A stretch of DNA of 64,000 bases from the NCBI RefSeq assembly GCF_000223905.1, contig NC_015948.1, positions 434,001-498,000 of the forward strand, written 5' to 3'. This DNA is from Haloarcula hispanica ATCC 33960. GTDB taxonomy: Archaea > Halobacteriota > Halobacteria > Halobacteriales > Haloarculaceae. The translations under genes and the position numbers were made by a program. Position 1 is the first letter of the stretch. Each line of letters starts with the position of its first letter. Below, piece after piece: positions 1 to 8,892 of the stretch. The notes under the pieces were generated by a model. The model saw only the letters and a list, made by a program, of their open reading frames with translations, had not been told where the DNA came from and did not search any database.

Positions 1-559
1 CGCCCTCGGGGACCGGCAGCGTCGGCAGGTCGTGCTGGTCAGCGAGCGCCCGGAGCGGGCCGGACTCGCCCGTGGTCACGACGATGCGCTCGGTCCAGTC
101 GACGCCCCGGTCCTCGTAGGCCTCGCGGACGACGAGGAAGTTCGCCAGCGTCTCCGCCGTCGTCCCAGAACGCGAGACGACGTTGATGGCTGTGTCGGCG
201 AGGGAGAGGCCGTCGAGCGTCCGCCGGACGTGCTCCGGGTCGACGTTGTCCAGCACGACGTGACTGCCCGGGTCCTCTGCCAGTGCCTCCGTGATGGTTT
301 TCGCCCCCAGCGCGGAGCCACCGATACCGACGGTGATGACTGACTCGGCGTCGGCGACTGGCGCGACGGCGTCGCGGATGGTCTCGGCGTCGGTTGCTTC
401 GGGGAGGTTCAGCGACGCGTAGCCGAACTCGCCCTCCTCCCGTCCCTGCTCGATTCGCTCGTGGGCCGCGGCCACCCGCTCGTCCAGGTCGTCAAGTGTC
501 GCCCGCTCGACGCCCGGGTCGGCGGCACTGGCAAGCGCGGCTCCGATATCGATGTGCAT
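1..559 (-). CDS. pgi: Glucose-6-phosphate isomerase, N-terminal part (gene runs off the left edge)
   Basis: Interconverts glucose-6-phosphate and fructose-6-phosphate in central carbon metabolism; cytoplasmic. Read on the minus strand from an ATG at 559, the frame is open to the window edge (about 186 residues). It contains a sugar-isomerase (SIS) domain, with the segment VITVGIGGSALGAKT near residues 74-88 and NVVSRSGTTAETLANF near 128-143; the latter is the typical phosphosugar-binding SxSGTTxE loop of Pgi. The start is MHIDIGAALASA. The missing C-terminus would carry the rest of the active site. The call rests on these two motifs and their spacing, which fit the archaeal/bacterial PGI superfamily better than other SIS proteins. 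Confidence 0.88.
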   Translation of the reverse strand, partial: MHIDIGAALASAADPGVERATLDDLDERVAAAHERIEQGREEGEFGYASLNLPEATDAETIRDAVAPVADAESVITVGIGGSALGAKTITEALAEDPGSHVVLDNVDPEHVRRTLDGLSLADTAINVVSRSGTTAETLANFLVVREAYEDRGVDWTERIVVTTGESGPLRALADQHDLPTLPVPEG

Positions 560-685
560 ACTCGGGGTGTCGACGGGCGGGTACAAACAACTCCCGAAGG
601 AGGCGGTGGGTAGCGGACGCGGGTCCGCTCTCACCGCCGGTCGGACAACACCGCGCTTAACCACGCGCTCGCCTAACCCATCGGC

Positions 686-1234
686 ATGACAGACGCGACG
701 GCAGAGCAGTCCGTCACAGCCGACGCCGACGACGACCGGCCCGAACCGTACAACGGCCTGCCGGGTGCGTTCCCATACGCGTTCCGGGCCAGCGACTCGC
801 TGCTGTTCAAAGCCTACGTCCCGGTTGCGCTGTTGCTGTCTGTGGCGATTACGCTCGTGTTCTCGTTCGGACTGATAACGCAACTCGCCGAAACCGGGAG
901 CGTCCGCGGCGGCACGTTCACCTTTTCGCGGAGCTTCTTCCTGTTCATCGGACTGTTGCTGGTCGCGCCGCTGCTGGCCCCAGTGCTCTCCGTCGCGCGC
1001 CGCCACCGACGGACCGCGTCCTCGGTCGCCTACGACCGCGCCCTCGCGCTCTCGGCGTTCCTGTTCATCGGGTCGATATACCTCGCGCTGTTGACCTCAG
1101 CGCCGGCGGAACTTCGCGAGCCGACACAGAGCGCCGTCGTCGGGTTCTTCTACTCGCTGCCCCCGCTTGCGGGCCTGGCCCCGCCGCTGCTCGCGACGCT
1201 GGTGATCTATCTGACCCACCGGCTGCTGAAGTAG
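686..1234 (+). CDS. Conserved haloarchaeal membrane protein, four predicted helices
   Basis: I do not recognise a characterised family. The 182-residue protein has an acidic cytoplasmic-type N-terminus of about 40 residues, then four hydrophobic segments, near residues 46-68, 85-107, 118-139 and 146-180. A basic loop (RRHRRT) lies between the second and third. The segment GLPGAFPYAFRASDSLLFKAYV before the first helix has the look of a conserved haloarchaeal motif. It diverges from pgi across about 125 bp that can hold both promoters. Function unknown. Confidence 0.75.
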   Translation: MTDATAEQSVTADADDDRPEPYNGLPGAFPYAFRASDSLLFKAYVPVALLLSVAITLVFSFGLITQLAETGSVRGGTFTFSRSFFLFIGLLLVAPLLAPVLSVARRHRRTASSVAYDRALALSAFLFIGSIYLALLTSAPAELREPTQSAVVGFFYSLPPLAGLAPPLLATLVIYLTHRLLK

Positions 1235-1319
1235 CGCTGCCGGCCCACTGCCACGGGGCGACACTGCAGTCCGTCCCCGGGTCGAAACGGGCAAGAACGC
1301 CCGTGCCGAACGTATCTCT

Positions 1320-1787
1320 ATGACAGCCACTGAAGGGACATTTCTGGTCACGAATGCTGATGACGCGTCGGCGACGCTTCGGAACGTCGCGGACTCGCAA
1401 GTGCTGACACTGTCGGACAACCCCGGCGTCGAGGCCGGCGAGGTCGTGGAGGGGACAGTCGAGCCGGAGCCGCCGATGGAGGTCACGTACACCGTCACTG
1501 AAGTCGCCGAGCGGCGACGCATTCCCGTCGAGACGGTCGACCTCGCGCCGACGGCGCAGACGACCGAAATCGCGGCCGAACAGGCCCCCGGCGAGCTAAC
1601 GACGGTCGAACGCGCCGGCGAGGGCGAGGTTCACGTCCTGACGGTTCCGGACGACGAGACGGACGAGGCGGCGGCGGATGTCGTCGACGACGAGGCCACC
1701 CTCTCGCGGGCGGCCAGGCTCGGCGTCGACCGCGTCGAGGTTCGGACGGCAGAGGGCGTCGTCAGCGTGCGTTACCTGCCGGACTGA
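1320..1787 (+). CDS. DUF5812 family protein
   Basis: A 155-residue soluble acidic protein. The opening MTATEGTFLVTNADDASATL followed by a VLTLSDNPG element matches the DUF5812 family of haloarchaea as I recall it. The N-terminal 65 residues look like a small beta-barrel (EVVEGTVEPEPPMEVTYTV). The C-terminal half is acidic and helical, then ends in strands (VDRVEVRTAEGVVSVRYLPD). No catalytic residues are apparent and no function is known. It follows the membrane protein by 85 bp and could share a transcript with it. Confidence 0.72.
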   Translation: MTATEGTFLVTNADDASATLRNVADSQVLTLSDNPGVEAGEVVEGTVEPEPPMEVTYTVTEVAERRRIPVETVDLAPTAQTTEIAAEQAPGELTTVERAGEGEVHVLTVPDDETDEAAADVVDDEATLSRAARLGVDRVEVRTAEGVVSVRYLPD

Positions 1788-1813
1788 CGCGTTCTCTCGT
1801 CCGCTCCAGTTTC

Positions 1814-2128
1814 CTATTCGGTCGGTCCGGCGGCGCTCTGGACCTGCCAGCCGCCGGCGATTCCGCAGGCCTCGCGCTCGGTGTAGACGAACGCGGTGTC
1901 TTCGGTCACCGCGGAGCCGCCGTCGACGGATTCGACCCGGAGCGGGAAATCTAGCGTGTCGCCACAGCAGCCAACGCCGACAAACTCTGTCCACACGTCG
2001 CCCGGTGTGGCGGTGTTGTGTGTCTTCCGGAGGTACGCGCGGAACGGCGACCCGTCTATTTTGTCGCGACCCCAGCCGCTGAGGTCCGCCGGATAGGAGA
2101 GTTCGACCCTGGTTGCGCTCTCGGGCAT
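1814..2128 (-). CDS. Small hypothetical protein with a GCCGD motif
   Basis: A 104-residue protein from the internal ATG at 2128 (MPESATRVELSY); an upstream ATG at 2155 is possible but would fall inside the TATA-like stretch AGTTTATCAC. It is rich in beta-strand-forming residues, and has two adjacent cysteines in GVGCCGDTLDFP and a third in EACGIAGGW. That pattern suggests metal binding or redox activity, but this is inference. It is divergently oriented from secF, about 100 bp away. No family assigned. Confidence 0.55.
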   Translation of the reverse strand: MPESATRVELSYPADLSGWGRDKIDGSPFRAYLRKTHNTATPGDVWTEFVGVGCCGDTLDFPLRVESVDGGSAVTEDTAFVYTEREACGIAGGWQVQSAAGPTE

Positions 2129-2229
2129 AGTCGGATATACGTGATAAACTGCCATAGATGTACGGCACGGCGGATGTCAGCGGCAGTGATTGAGAAGGCT
2201 TATTCGCCCCCGTCTCACACCGTTCCGTC

Positions 2230-3117
2230 ATGTTCGAGTTCGAGGTCCCGGAAGTCGATTACACCCAGTATTCGAACCGCCAGCTGGTGGCGGTTCCGCT
2301 GGTGGTGCTTGCGCTCTCGCTCGCGGTCATCGGTGGCTGGTGGGCTGTCACCGGGGCACCAGTCGACCGGGGCATCGACTTTACTGGCGGGACGGAATTA
2401 ACGATAGGGACAAACGCGACGCTCACAAACGAAGACATCAAAGCCACATTCGATGAGCCGGTTGTTTCGGTGCAGGGTATCACGACGACTTCGGAATCCA
2501 CCTACGAGAATCAATATGTCGTCACGTTCGATAATTCGGCCAACGTGTCTTCGGTTCGGTCCGCTGCCCAGTCGGCAGAGGAACTGACGCTGTTGGGGAG
2601 CGGAACGACATCGCCGCTGTTTGGCGGACAAAACCAGCGTCTCGCAGTCATCGGTGTCGGAGTTGCGTTCCTCGGGATGAGCCTGCTCGCCTTCGCCTTC
2701 TTCCGTACATTCGTCCCGAGTATCGCCATTGTTATTTCGGCGTTTTCCGACATCATGATTCCGCTCGCGATAATGAACCTCCTTGGAATCAAGCTTTCAC
2801 TGGGAATCGTCGCAGCGTTCCTCATGCTGATCGGGTACTCTGTCGACTCGGATATTCTGTTGAATAACCATGTTCTCAGACGTTCAGGCGGGTTTTACGA
2901 ATCGACGTACCGTGCGATGCGAACCGGTGTGACGATGACATTAACGTCTATTGCAGCGATGACCGTGATGGCGGTCACAGCGACACTATTCGGGATTGGC
3001 CTGATGGCCGATATCGGTCTGATACTGGTTCTCGGACTGACGGCAGACCTAATGAATACGTATTTACTCAACGTTACGCTGCTTCGCTGGTACAAATATG
3101 AGGGGGTAAACCGATGA
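2230..3117 (+). CDS. secF: Protein translocase subunit SecF
   Basis: Membrane partner of SecD that uses the ion gradient to help complete protein export through the Sec channel. The 295-residue protein has TM1 near residues 21-40 and an extracytoplasmic domain containing the D1-type motif GIDFTGGTELTI. Five C-terminal helices follow, including the RND-type region IGYSVDSDILLNNHVLR around residue 205, where the Asp residues are typical of the SecDF family. A TATA-like GCTTATTCGC lies about 30 bp before the ATG. The 3' end overlaps secD by 4 bp (ATGA), so the two are translationally coupled. SecF precedes SecD here, the order I expect in haloarchaea and the reverse of most bacteria. Confidence 0.96.
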   Translation: MFEFEVPEVDYTQYSNRQLVAVPLVVLALSLAVIGGWWAVTGAPVDRGIDFTGGTELTIGTNATLTNEDIKATFDEPVVSVQGITTTSESTYENQYVVTFDNSANVSSVRSAAQSAEELTLLGSGTTSPLFGGQNQRLAVIGVGVAFLGMSLLAFAFFRTFVPSIAIVISAFSDIMIPLAIMNLLGIKLSLGIVAAFLMLIGYSVDSDILLNNHVLRRSGGFYESTYRAMRTGVTMTLTSIAAMTVMAVTATLFGIGLMADIGLILVLGLTADLMNTYLLNVTLLRWYKYEGVNR

Positions 3118-4748
3118 GTACTCTTCGAGAAAATTGGCGAGTCGCTCTACTGGTCGTGCTTCTCCTGACCAGTGCTATCGCGCTATTCGTTCCCGGTGTC
3201 CCGCCGGGAACGAGTGCCGATGGACCGACCGACGAATCTGCCCCAGAAGCGGGCGAAGCCGAACAGTTGACAAACCTCAACTACGGTATTCAGCTCAGTG
3301 GCGGAACCCGACTTCGCGCCCCTATCGTCGGCATCACTGCCGAGAACGTCAACGTGACACAGGCGGATTCGACACAGCTTGAGCAAACAGTGGCCGACGA
3401 ACTTGACCTCGACACGGTAGACGTCCGAGTCCGACCTATCACCTCCGAGCGAAGCACGGGGGCTGTGGAGGTCGTTACAAAGAACGTCACGCATCAAGAA
3501 CTCCGAACGGCACTCGAGAACAACGGGTATCAGCCGACTACCGTACGTGACGGCGTGACCCCGGAGACGCGTCAACAGATGGTCGAAGCTGTTGACGAGA
3601 AACTCCGGACCTCAGCGCTCAGCGGTGCGTCAGTCCAGATCGTCAACGTTCCCGGTGGCCAACACTTCGTCAGTATTACTGCCCCAGACCGGGACCGAGA
3701 AGAGCTCGTCGACCTGCTGAACGAGCGCGGGACCGTCAAAATATACGCCGTGTATCCCGGCGGTGAAAACGGGACCTTCGTCCGCGAAGAAGTGCTCAAG
3801 CGGTCTCAGATGAGTGATATCTCGGCTGCGGACAGGGAAGGCGTCGGTTGGGCTGTGTACATCACAGTCAGCCCGGATGCCGCCGACGAGTTCTCACAAC
3901 GAATGGTCGATGCCGGGTTCGGCGACGGGGCTCCGTGTGGAAACTACAACCATTCGGATATTCAGCAAACGACTGCCGGTGGGTCGGCAGACCCAGCACT
4001 CGCAAACGACGAACCTGGCTGTCTGGTCCATACGTTAAACGGTGAGGTTGTCACAGCCCGGGGTGTGACGCCGGGCCTCGGCGAGAGCTTCGCCAGTGGC
4101 GAGTTCGCCAACGACCCTGTGTACGTGATGCAAACTGGAAGCTCGGAAAACCCCGCTGAGACGGCCAATAAAATCGAGCTGAACCTTCGTGCTGGACAGC
4201 TTCCGGCGCCGCTCGACCTCTCTGAAGACTCCGGCTCGTCGCTCGACCCGGCGCTTGCAGAGCGGTTCAAGCAGAATTCGCTGTTGACCGGATTGCTGGC
4301 TGTCCTCGCAGTCAGTCTCGTGGTCTACGTGCGATACAAACGGGTTGAGGTCGTCGTCCCGATGGTCGTCACGGCGCTGTCGGAGGTGTTCATCCTCCTC
4401 GGGTTCGTCGCCTTCGTCCAGTATCCGCTGAACCTCTCGCATCTGGCCGGGTTCATTGCGGTTATCGGCACGGGGGTGGACGACCTCATTATCATCGCTG
4501 ACGAGATTCTCCAGCAGGGAGAGGTCGAGACGGGACGCGTGTTCCAGAGCCGCTTCCGCAAGGCGTTCTGGGTCATCGGCGCGGCCGCGGCGACGACCAT
4601 CATGGCGATGAGTCCGCTGATGGTCCTACCACTCGGGGACCTTTCCGGGTTCGCCATTATCACCATCGTGGGCGTCCTCATCGGCGTACTCGTGACGCGC
4701 CCGGCCTACGGTGATATCCTGCGAAACCTCGTGCTGGACGAGGACTGA
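3114..4748 (+). CDS. secD: Protein translocase subunit SecD
   Basis: Works with SecF as an RND-type accessory of the Sec translocon. The 544-residue protein has an N-terminal helix near residues 8-26 and a large extracytoplasmic region starting NLNYGIQLSGGTRL, the family's GGxxL motif. It ends with five helices from about residue 390, including VIGTGVDDLIIIADEIL near 450, which carries the conserved GxDD acidic pair. The periplasmic-type domain has cysteines in APCGNY and EPGCLVH that could form a disulfide. Its start codon overlaps the secF stop. The gene ends 55 bp from the convergent rnhB. Confidence 0.96.
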   Translation: MSTLRENWRVALLVVLLLTSAIALFVPGVPPGTSADGPTDESAPEAGEAEQLTNLNYGIQLSGGTRLRAPIVGITAENVNVTQADSTQLEQTVADELDLDTVDVRVRPITSERSTGAVEVVTKNVTHQELRTALENNGYQPTTVRDGVTPETRQQMVEAVDEKLRTSALSGASVQIVNVPGGQHFVSITAPDRDREELVDLLNERGTVKIYAVYPGGENGTFVREEVLKRSQMSDISAADREGVGWAVYITVSPDAADEFSQRMVDAGFGDGAPCGNYNHSDIQQTTAGGSADPALANDEPGCLVHTLNGEVVTARGVTPGLGESFASGEFANDPVYVMQTGSSENPAETANKIELNLRAGQLPAPLDLSEDSGSSLDPALAERFKQNSLLTGLLAVLAVSLVVYVRYKRVEVVVPMVVTALSEVFILLGFVAFVQYPLNLSHLAGFIAVIGTGVDDLIIIADEILQQGEVETGRVFQSRFRKAFWVIGAAAATTIMAMSPLMVLPLGDLSGFAIITIVGVLIGVLVTRPAYGDILRNLVLDED

Positions 4749-4803
4749 GCGGCTCTTGCTTTCTGACTGACACACCCCACGTTCGCTGTCGAACTGTACC
4801 CGT

Positions 4804-5439
4804 TCAAAAGTCGCCCAGCGACGCCTGTTCTGCCGCCGCCAGCACGTCGTCACACGTCGACCACGAGCGGCGAGCACACGCCGGTAGCTCGCCGTGGCGG
4901 TCGACGTAGTCCGCCAGGAACGCCCGCGTCGTCGGGTCGCTGGGGTAGCCCGACCCCACATCGCCGTACTCCTCGGCTAGGTCCGCGACGTGTGCGTCGC
5001 GGGCGACCTTCGCGACAATCGAGGCGGCACCGACCAGTGGGTCCGTCTCGTCTGCGCCGTGTTCCGCGGTCACCGCCACGTCAGTATCGACCGCGTCCGC
5101 GACCCGGCGACCGAACCGCGCCGCGTCGGTGTCGCCGGCGTCGACTGTGCCCGATAGACCGTCTCGGGCTACTGCCGATAGCGCCTCTGCCTGCCCGTCG
5201 ACGGTCAGCGTGTTCATATCCGTCCTGTCGGCATCGATACGTTCGACCGGAATCTCGGCGACACCGACGGCGTCGGCCGACTCGCGGATGTCGCCGGCCA
5301 GTCGCTCGCGGCGCTCCGGCCTGATGTCCTTCGAGTCGCCGACACCATCGGGTAGAGCCGCTGGGTCGGCCCGGACAGCGGCGGCGAACATCGACCCCAG
5401 AACCGGCCCTTTCCCGGCCTCATCGACGCCAAATCGCAT
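4804..5439 (-). CDS. rnhB: Ribonuclease HII
   Basis: Cleaves RNA in RNA/DNA hybrids, including single ribonucleotides, and helps remove primers. The 211-residue protein opens with MRFGVDEAGKGPVLGSM, the DEAGxGP motif carrying two metal-binding acidic residues (D6, E7). Further motifs are GVGDSKDI near residue 33, the DETDPLVGAASIVAKVARD segment near 130-148, and GSGYPSDPTTRAFL, all characteristic of type 2 RNase H. The length is normal for archaeal RNase HII. It is convergent with secD and lies upstream of pus10 on the same strand; a 58-bp gap means a shared transcript is uncertain. Confidence 0.96.
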   Translation of the reverse strand: MRFGVDEAGKGPVLGSMFAAAVRADPAALPDGVGDSKDIRPERRERLAGDIRESADAVGVAEIPVERIDADRTDMNTLTVDGQAEALSAVARDGLSGTVDAGDTDAARFGRRVADAVDTDVAVTAEHGADETDPLVGAASIVAKVARDAHVADLAEEYGDVGSGYPSDPTTRAFLADYVDRHGELPACARRSWSTCDDVLAAAEQASLGDF

Positions 5440-5497
5440 GACTATCTTCTGGACGGCGCTGCAAAAACAGCTTCCGATTGGACGGCGGCCCAGCGCG

Positions 5498-6775
5498 TTA
5501 CTCTCTGAGGAACTCGTCTTTCGCGAACGGTTCGTCCTCGCCCTGCACGTCGATTACGTCGAGCGCCGTCACCACGGCGTTGGTCTCAAGCAGGCCGGCC
5601 AGGCTCGGCTCCGTGCGCCCCTCGTCGCTGGAGACGAGTTCCTTCACGTACAGGCCGCCCTCGCCGTGGATGCGGAGTTCGGCGTGACGGTCGTCGGTCA
5701 GTTCGCCCTCGGCGTCGTACACCGTCCGCGTCCGGGTGATGTCGGCCCGGCGGTGGGTGACCCGCTGGGGCGTCTCCTGCTGGATAGTCGTCCCGTCCAG
5801 TTCCGCCAGCGCGTCCTGCAGGGCGTCGGCCTCAACCGGCTCCCCGAACTCCACGTCCATGCGGTAGGTCTTCGATGCGTCCAGTTCCTTGACGCGCTCG
5901 ACCATCTCGTGGGTCGCCGGGTGGAGGTCCGTCACCTCGACCTTCCCATCGGCGAAGGCGTTGATGTCGGCTTCGAGTTCGTCGGCGTCCACGTCGCGCT
6001 TGCGGGGTTCCATCACCTCGATGACGAACGGGCGGCCCGAATCGAGCATCCGGGCGTCGACGTCCTCGCGGCCGGCGCCGTGGAACACGGCCTCCTCGCC
6101 GTCCATCGCCTCGCGGACGACGGGCGCGGACAGTTGCTCGACGCTCTCGTCGTAGCGGTAGCCGCTGCCGCCACAGCCGTCGCAGGGCTCGCCCTGCCAC
6201 AGTCCGGTCCCGTTGCAGTCGTTGCAGGGCCACTTCGTCTGGGGAATATCGCGTTCGAGCTTGCGGTAGCGGCCGTAGACGAACGCGGAGTTGACGTGGG
6301 TCTCCACCTCATCTGTCGCGAGGTCGAGCGTAAGCTGGACCGCCGGACGGCCGAACTCGACCTCCGCACCGGTCAGGTCGCCGATCCGTTTTCCGACCTC
6401 GCGGTTGAGTTCGGTCTTCAGCGCTTCGCCGGCGTCGGGGTCTAGCCCGATGTCTTCCCGGAGCAGTTCGTCGTTCTCTTCGAGTAGTGGCGGCACCTTC
6501 GTCCCGACCTGGTAGGTGTCGAACTCGTAGCCGCGGACGGCGCTCGCGGCCTGTTCGGCCCACCAGTCGAAGCGGTCGCATTCGTTTTCACAGACCCAGC
6601 AGTCCTCGCCCGCCTCGAAGGGGTCGTCGTCTGCGAGCGCAACCGTCACCCGCAGGGCGTGGCCCCGTTCGGCGTTGGCCAGCCCGAAACTCCGGTCGGC
6701 GAAGAGTCGGCCGAGACAGGAATCACACAGCGGCCCGGTGGCAAGCGCCGCACGGGCGTCCTCAAGTATGCTCAT
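5498..6775 (-). CDS. pus10: tRNA pseudouridine synthase Pus10
   Basis: Makes pseudouridine at tRNA positions 54 and 55 in archaea. The 425-residue protein starts at MSILEDARAALATG; an in-frame ATG 51 bp upstream gives an unlikely extension. The N-terminal THUMP-like half carries a zinc site (CDSCLGRLF and CWVCENEC). A CNDCNGTG...CDGCGGSG cysteine/glycine insert resembling a DnaJ zinc motif follows near residues 184-204. The catalytic domain has the RxD motif in GREDVDARML (Asp about residue 238). The C-terminus ends in a conserved block with LAGLLETNAVVTALDVIDVQG. Its product is the substrate of TrmY, encoded at 37386-37982. Confidence 0.96.
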   Translation of the reverse strand: MSILEDARAALATGPLCDSCLGRLFADRSFGLANAERGHALRVTVALADDDPFEAGEDCWVCENECDRFDWWAEQAASAVRGYEFDTYQVGTKVPPLLEENDELLREDIGLDPDAGEALKTELNREVGKRIGDLTGAEVEFGRPAVQLTLDLATDEVETHVNSAFVYGRYRKLERDIPQTKWPCNDCNGTGLWQGEPCDGCGGSGYRYDESVEQLSAPVVREAMDGEEAVFHGAGREDVDARMLDSGRPFVIEVMEPRKRDVDADELEADINAFADGKVEVTDLHPATHEMVERVKELDASKTYRMDVEFGEPVEADALQDALAELDGTTIQQETPQRVTHRRADITRTRTVYDAEGELTDDRHAELRIHGEGGLYVKELVSSDEGRTEPSLAGLLETNAVVTALDVIDVQGEDEPFAKDEFLRE

Positions 6776-6859
6776 TGCCTGAGCCGACGCGTCGCCACCG
6801 TAACTGCGTTTCGACCTCTCGGTCACCCGAGTCGGTCAGCCCTGCGACCTTGCCTGCGC

Positions 6860-7975
6860 TCACTTGCCAGCCATGCCGCCGTCGTCTGTGGCTTTGCCTT
6901 CCGACTGTGCTTGGTCGAACAGTTCGCCCGGAACCTCCTCGGCCGAGATGGAGATGGACCGCTGGGGGAACGGAATTCCGATGTCCTCAGCCTGGAACCG
7001 CTTGTAGATCGCGCTGTTGAGCTCGTGGGTCGCACGGGCTGTCAGGGCCGGGTTGCTGACCCAGCACAGGAGCTCGAAGTTCAGCGCGGAGTCGCCGAAC
7101 TCCCGGAATCGGACCCGCGGATTCGGCCGTTCCTGCACGAGGTCTTCGGCCTCGGCTAGTTCCAGGAGAATCTCCTCGACGTGGTCGATATCCGTCCCGT
7201 AGGCGACGCCGACAGGCACGCGAATCCGGCGCTTGCGTCTCGGCGTCGACTCGTTGATGATGGCGGCATTGTTGAGCTTCGAGTTCGGCACAGTAACGAG
7301 GATGTCGTCGCGAGTACGGATGACTGTCGAGCGGACAGAGATGTCCTCGACGCGACCGCGCTCGCCGGTCTCCAGAACGACGAAATCGCCGACCGCGTAC
7401 GTCCCGTCGAGATACAGCGACAGCGAGCCGAAGAAGTTCGCCAGCGTGTCTCGGGCCGCCAGCCCGACAATGATGCCCATAATCCCCGCCGAGGCAAGCA
7501 GTGGCGTCACGTCGATGTCCCAGAGGACCAGTAGGAGGAGGACGCCGCCGCCGGAGATGAGCGCGCTCCAGACGTTCTGGAGGATAGGGACCATCTGGCG
7601 GTCGATGTACGCCGAATCCGTCGCGATGGTTGATGCCTGGCGGCCGATACGCAGCAGAATCACCATCCAGACGATGACGACCAGCGAGAGCGTCCCGGCT
7701 TCCAGCGAGACGGCGACCGCCGGCCGGATGTCATAAATCTGTGCGCCAGCGTACGCGCCGCCGAGGCCGACTGTGACGTACACGGCGGTGTGGATTCCAC
7801 GGAAGACGATGTCGTCGACGTCGCCCTCGATATGGGGTGTGACCCGTCTGAGCAGTCGGTCGCCGAGGACGCGGATGACCAGCGCGAGCGCGACTCCGCT
7901 GCCGACGAGCACGAGAAACCCCTGCCAGGCCGGTAGTCTCGACAGCAGGTCTACCACCCCGCTTCCCAGTTGCAT
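6860..7975 (-). CDS. mscS: Small-conductance mechanosensitive channel, MscS family
   Basis: Releases solutes on hypo-osmotic shock, a relevant function in a halophile. The 371-residue protein has about five N-terminal helices. The pore-lining TM3-like segment is near residues 160-180 (ASAGIMGIIVGLAARDTLANFFGSLSLYLDG), the glycine/alanine-rich helix typical of MscS. The MscS beta domain follows (YAVGDFVVLETGERGRVEDISVRST) with the signature VTVPNSKLNNAAIIN, then a C-terminal alpha/beta domain. The acidic tail after about residue 345 is variable. It is transcribed divergently from uppP, with about 90 bp between start codons. Confidence 0.94.
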   Translation of the reverse strand: MQLGSGVVDLLSRLPAWQGFLVLVGSGVALALVIRVLGDRLLRRVTPHIEGDVDDIVFRGIHTAVYVTVGLGGAYAGAQIYDIRPAVAVSLEAGTLSLVVIVWMVILLRIGRQASTIATDSAYIDRQMVPILQNVWSALISGGGVLLLLVLWDIDVTPLLASAGIMGIIVGLAARDTLANFFGSLSLYLDGTYAVGDFVVLETGERGRVEDISVRSTVIRTRDDILVTVPNSKLNNAAIINESTPRRKRRIRVPVGVAYGTDIDHVEEILLELAEAEDLVQERPNPRVRFREFGDSALNFELLCWVSNPALTARATHELNSAIYKRFQAEDIGIPFPQRSISISAEEVPGELFDQAQSEGKATDDGGMAGK

Positions 7976-8064
7976 ACCCCCGTTTGGACACCAGCGCTAT
8001 ATATACTGCCACGTCGACGGCCCGAACCGAACGGCCTTTGTCCCGCGGCGTCCGCTCCGTGGGT

Positions 8065-8877
8065 ATGAACCCGATTCTCGTCGCTATTCTGCTGGGCCTG
8101 CTGCAAGGGATACTGGAGTGGATTCCGGTCTCCAGCGAGGGCGGCGTCGCCCTCGCGTCGACGGTGGCCACTGGCGTCTCCCCGGCCGCCGCGACCCGTC
8201 TCGCGCTCTTTCTCCACGCCGGGACAGCGGTCGCGGCGACGGCCTACTACCGCACCGAAGTTCGAACCATCCTGCGTTCGATCCGAGAACTCTCCCGTCG
8301 CCCGTTCGCCGACGAGACGGCGGACCTCTCGTTTATCGTCATCGCGACGGCGGCGACCGCCGTCACCGGTCTTCCCGCGTATCTGGTGCTCGACGCGGCT
8401 GTCTCAAATCTTGAGGGCGGGCTCTTTCTGGCGCTGGTCGGCGGCCTGCTCGTCGTCACCGGTCTGCTCCAGCGCTTCGCCGCGGCGCTATCGCTTGGTG
8501 AGCGCGAGATTCCGGACGGGGTCGACGCCGTGCTGGTGGGCGTCCTGCAGGGCCTGGCTATCCTTCCCGGTGTCTCCCGGTCCGGGACGACGGTGAGTGC
8601 CCTGCTGCTCCGAGGCCACGAAGGCGAGTCGTCGCTTCGGCTCTCGTTTCTGCTGTCGATTCCGGCCGCGCTCGCCGCGAACGCGCTGGTCCTCGTCGAC
8701 GACGGCGTGCCCGCAATCGACCCGCTGCCGGCCGTCGTCGCGCTCGTCGTGAGCGCCGTCGTCGGCTACCTCACCGTCGACGCGCTGGTCCGCCTCGTGC
8801 GGCAGGTCCCGTTCTGGGCGGTCTGTACTGTGTTCGGCGGGCTGGGCGTCGTCGGCGGGCTGCTCGTCGCGCTGTAG
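8065..8877 (+). CDS. uppP: Undecaprenyl-diphosphatase-like membrane phosphatase (UppP/BacA family)
   Basis: Family members dephosphorylate polyprenyl diphosphates to recycle lipid carriers. In an archaeon the substrate would be dolichyl or another polyprenyl diphosphate from surface glycosylation. The 270-residue protein starts at MNPILVAILLGLLQGILEWI; an upstream in-frame ATG adds a hydrophilic leader that does not fit the family. Signature motifs are GILEWIPVSSEG near residues 14-25 and PGVSRSGTT near 170-178, both active-site segments of BacA. At least seven hydrophobic helices are visible. The archaeal substrate is inferred from family knowledge and from the glycosylation genes elsewhere in the window. 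Confidence 0.93.
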   Translation: MNPILVAILLGLLQGILEWIPVSSEGGVALASTVATGVSPAAATRLALFLHAGTAVAATAYYRTEVRTILRSIRELSRRPFADETADLSFIVIATAATAVTGLPAYLVLDAAVSNLEGGLFLALVGGLLVVTGLLQRFAAALSLGEREIPDGVDAVLVGVLQGLAILPGVSRSGTTVSALLLRGHEGESSLRLSFLLSIPAALAANALVLVDDGVPAIDPLPAVVALVVSAVVGYLTVDALVRLVRQVPFWAVCTVFGGLGVVGGLLVAL

Positions 8878-8892
8878 CGACCAGAGGGCGGC

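Noticed and set aside
1814-2128. CGCGG-type RiPP precursor
   Set aside because: Only the GCCGD motif resembles it; no radical SAM maturase is adjacent and the spacing differs.
5129-6445. A 438-residue plus-strand ORF
   Set aside because: Antisense to pus10 and rnhB; no start signal and atypical composition.
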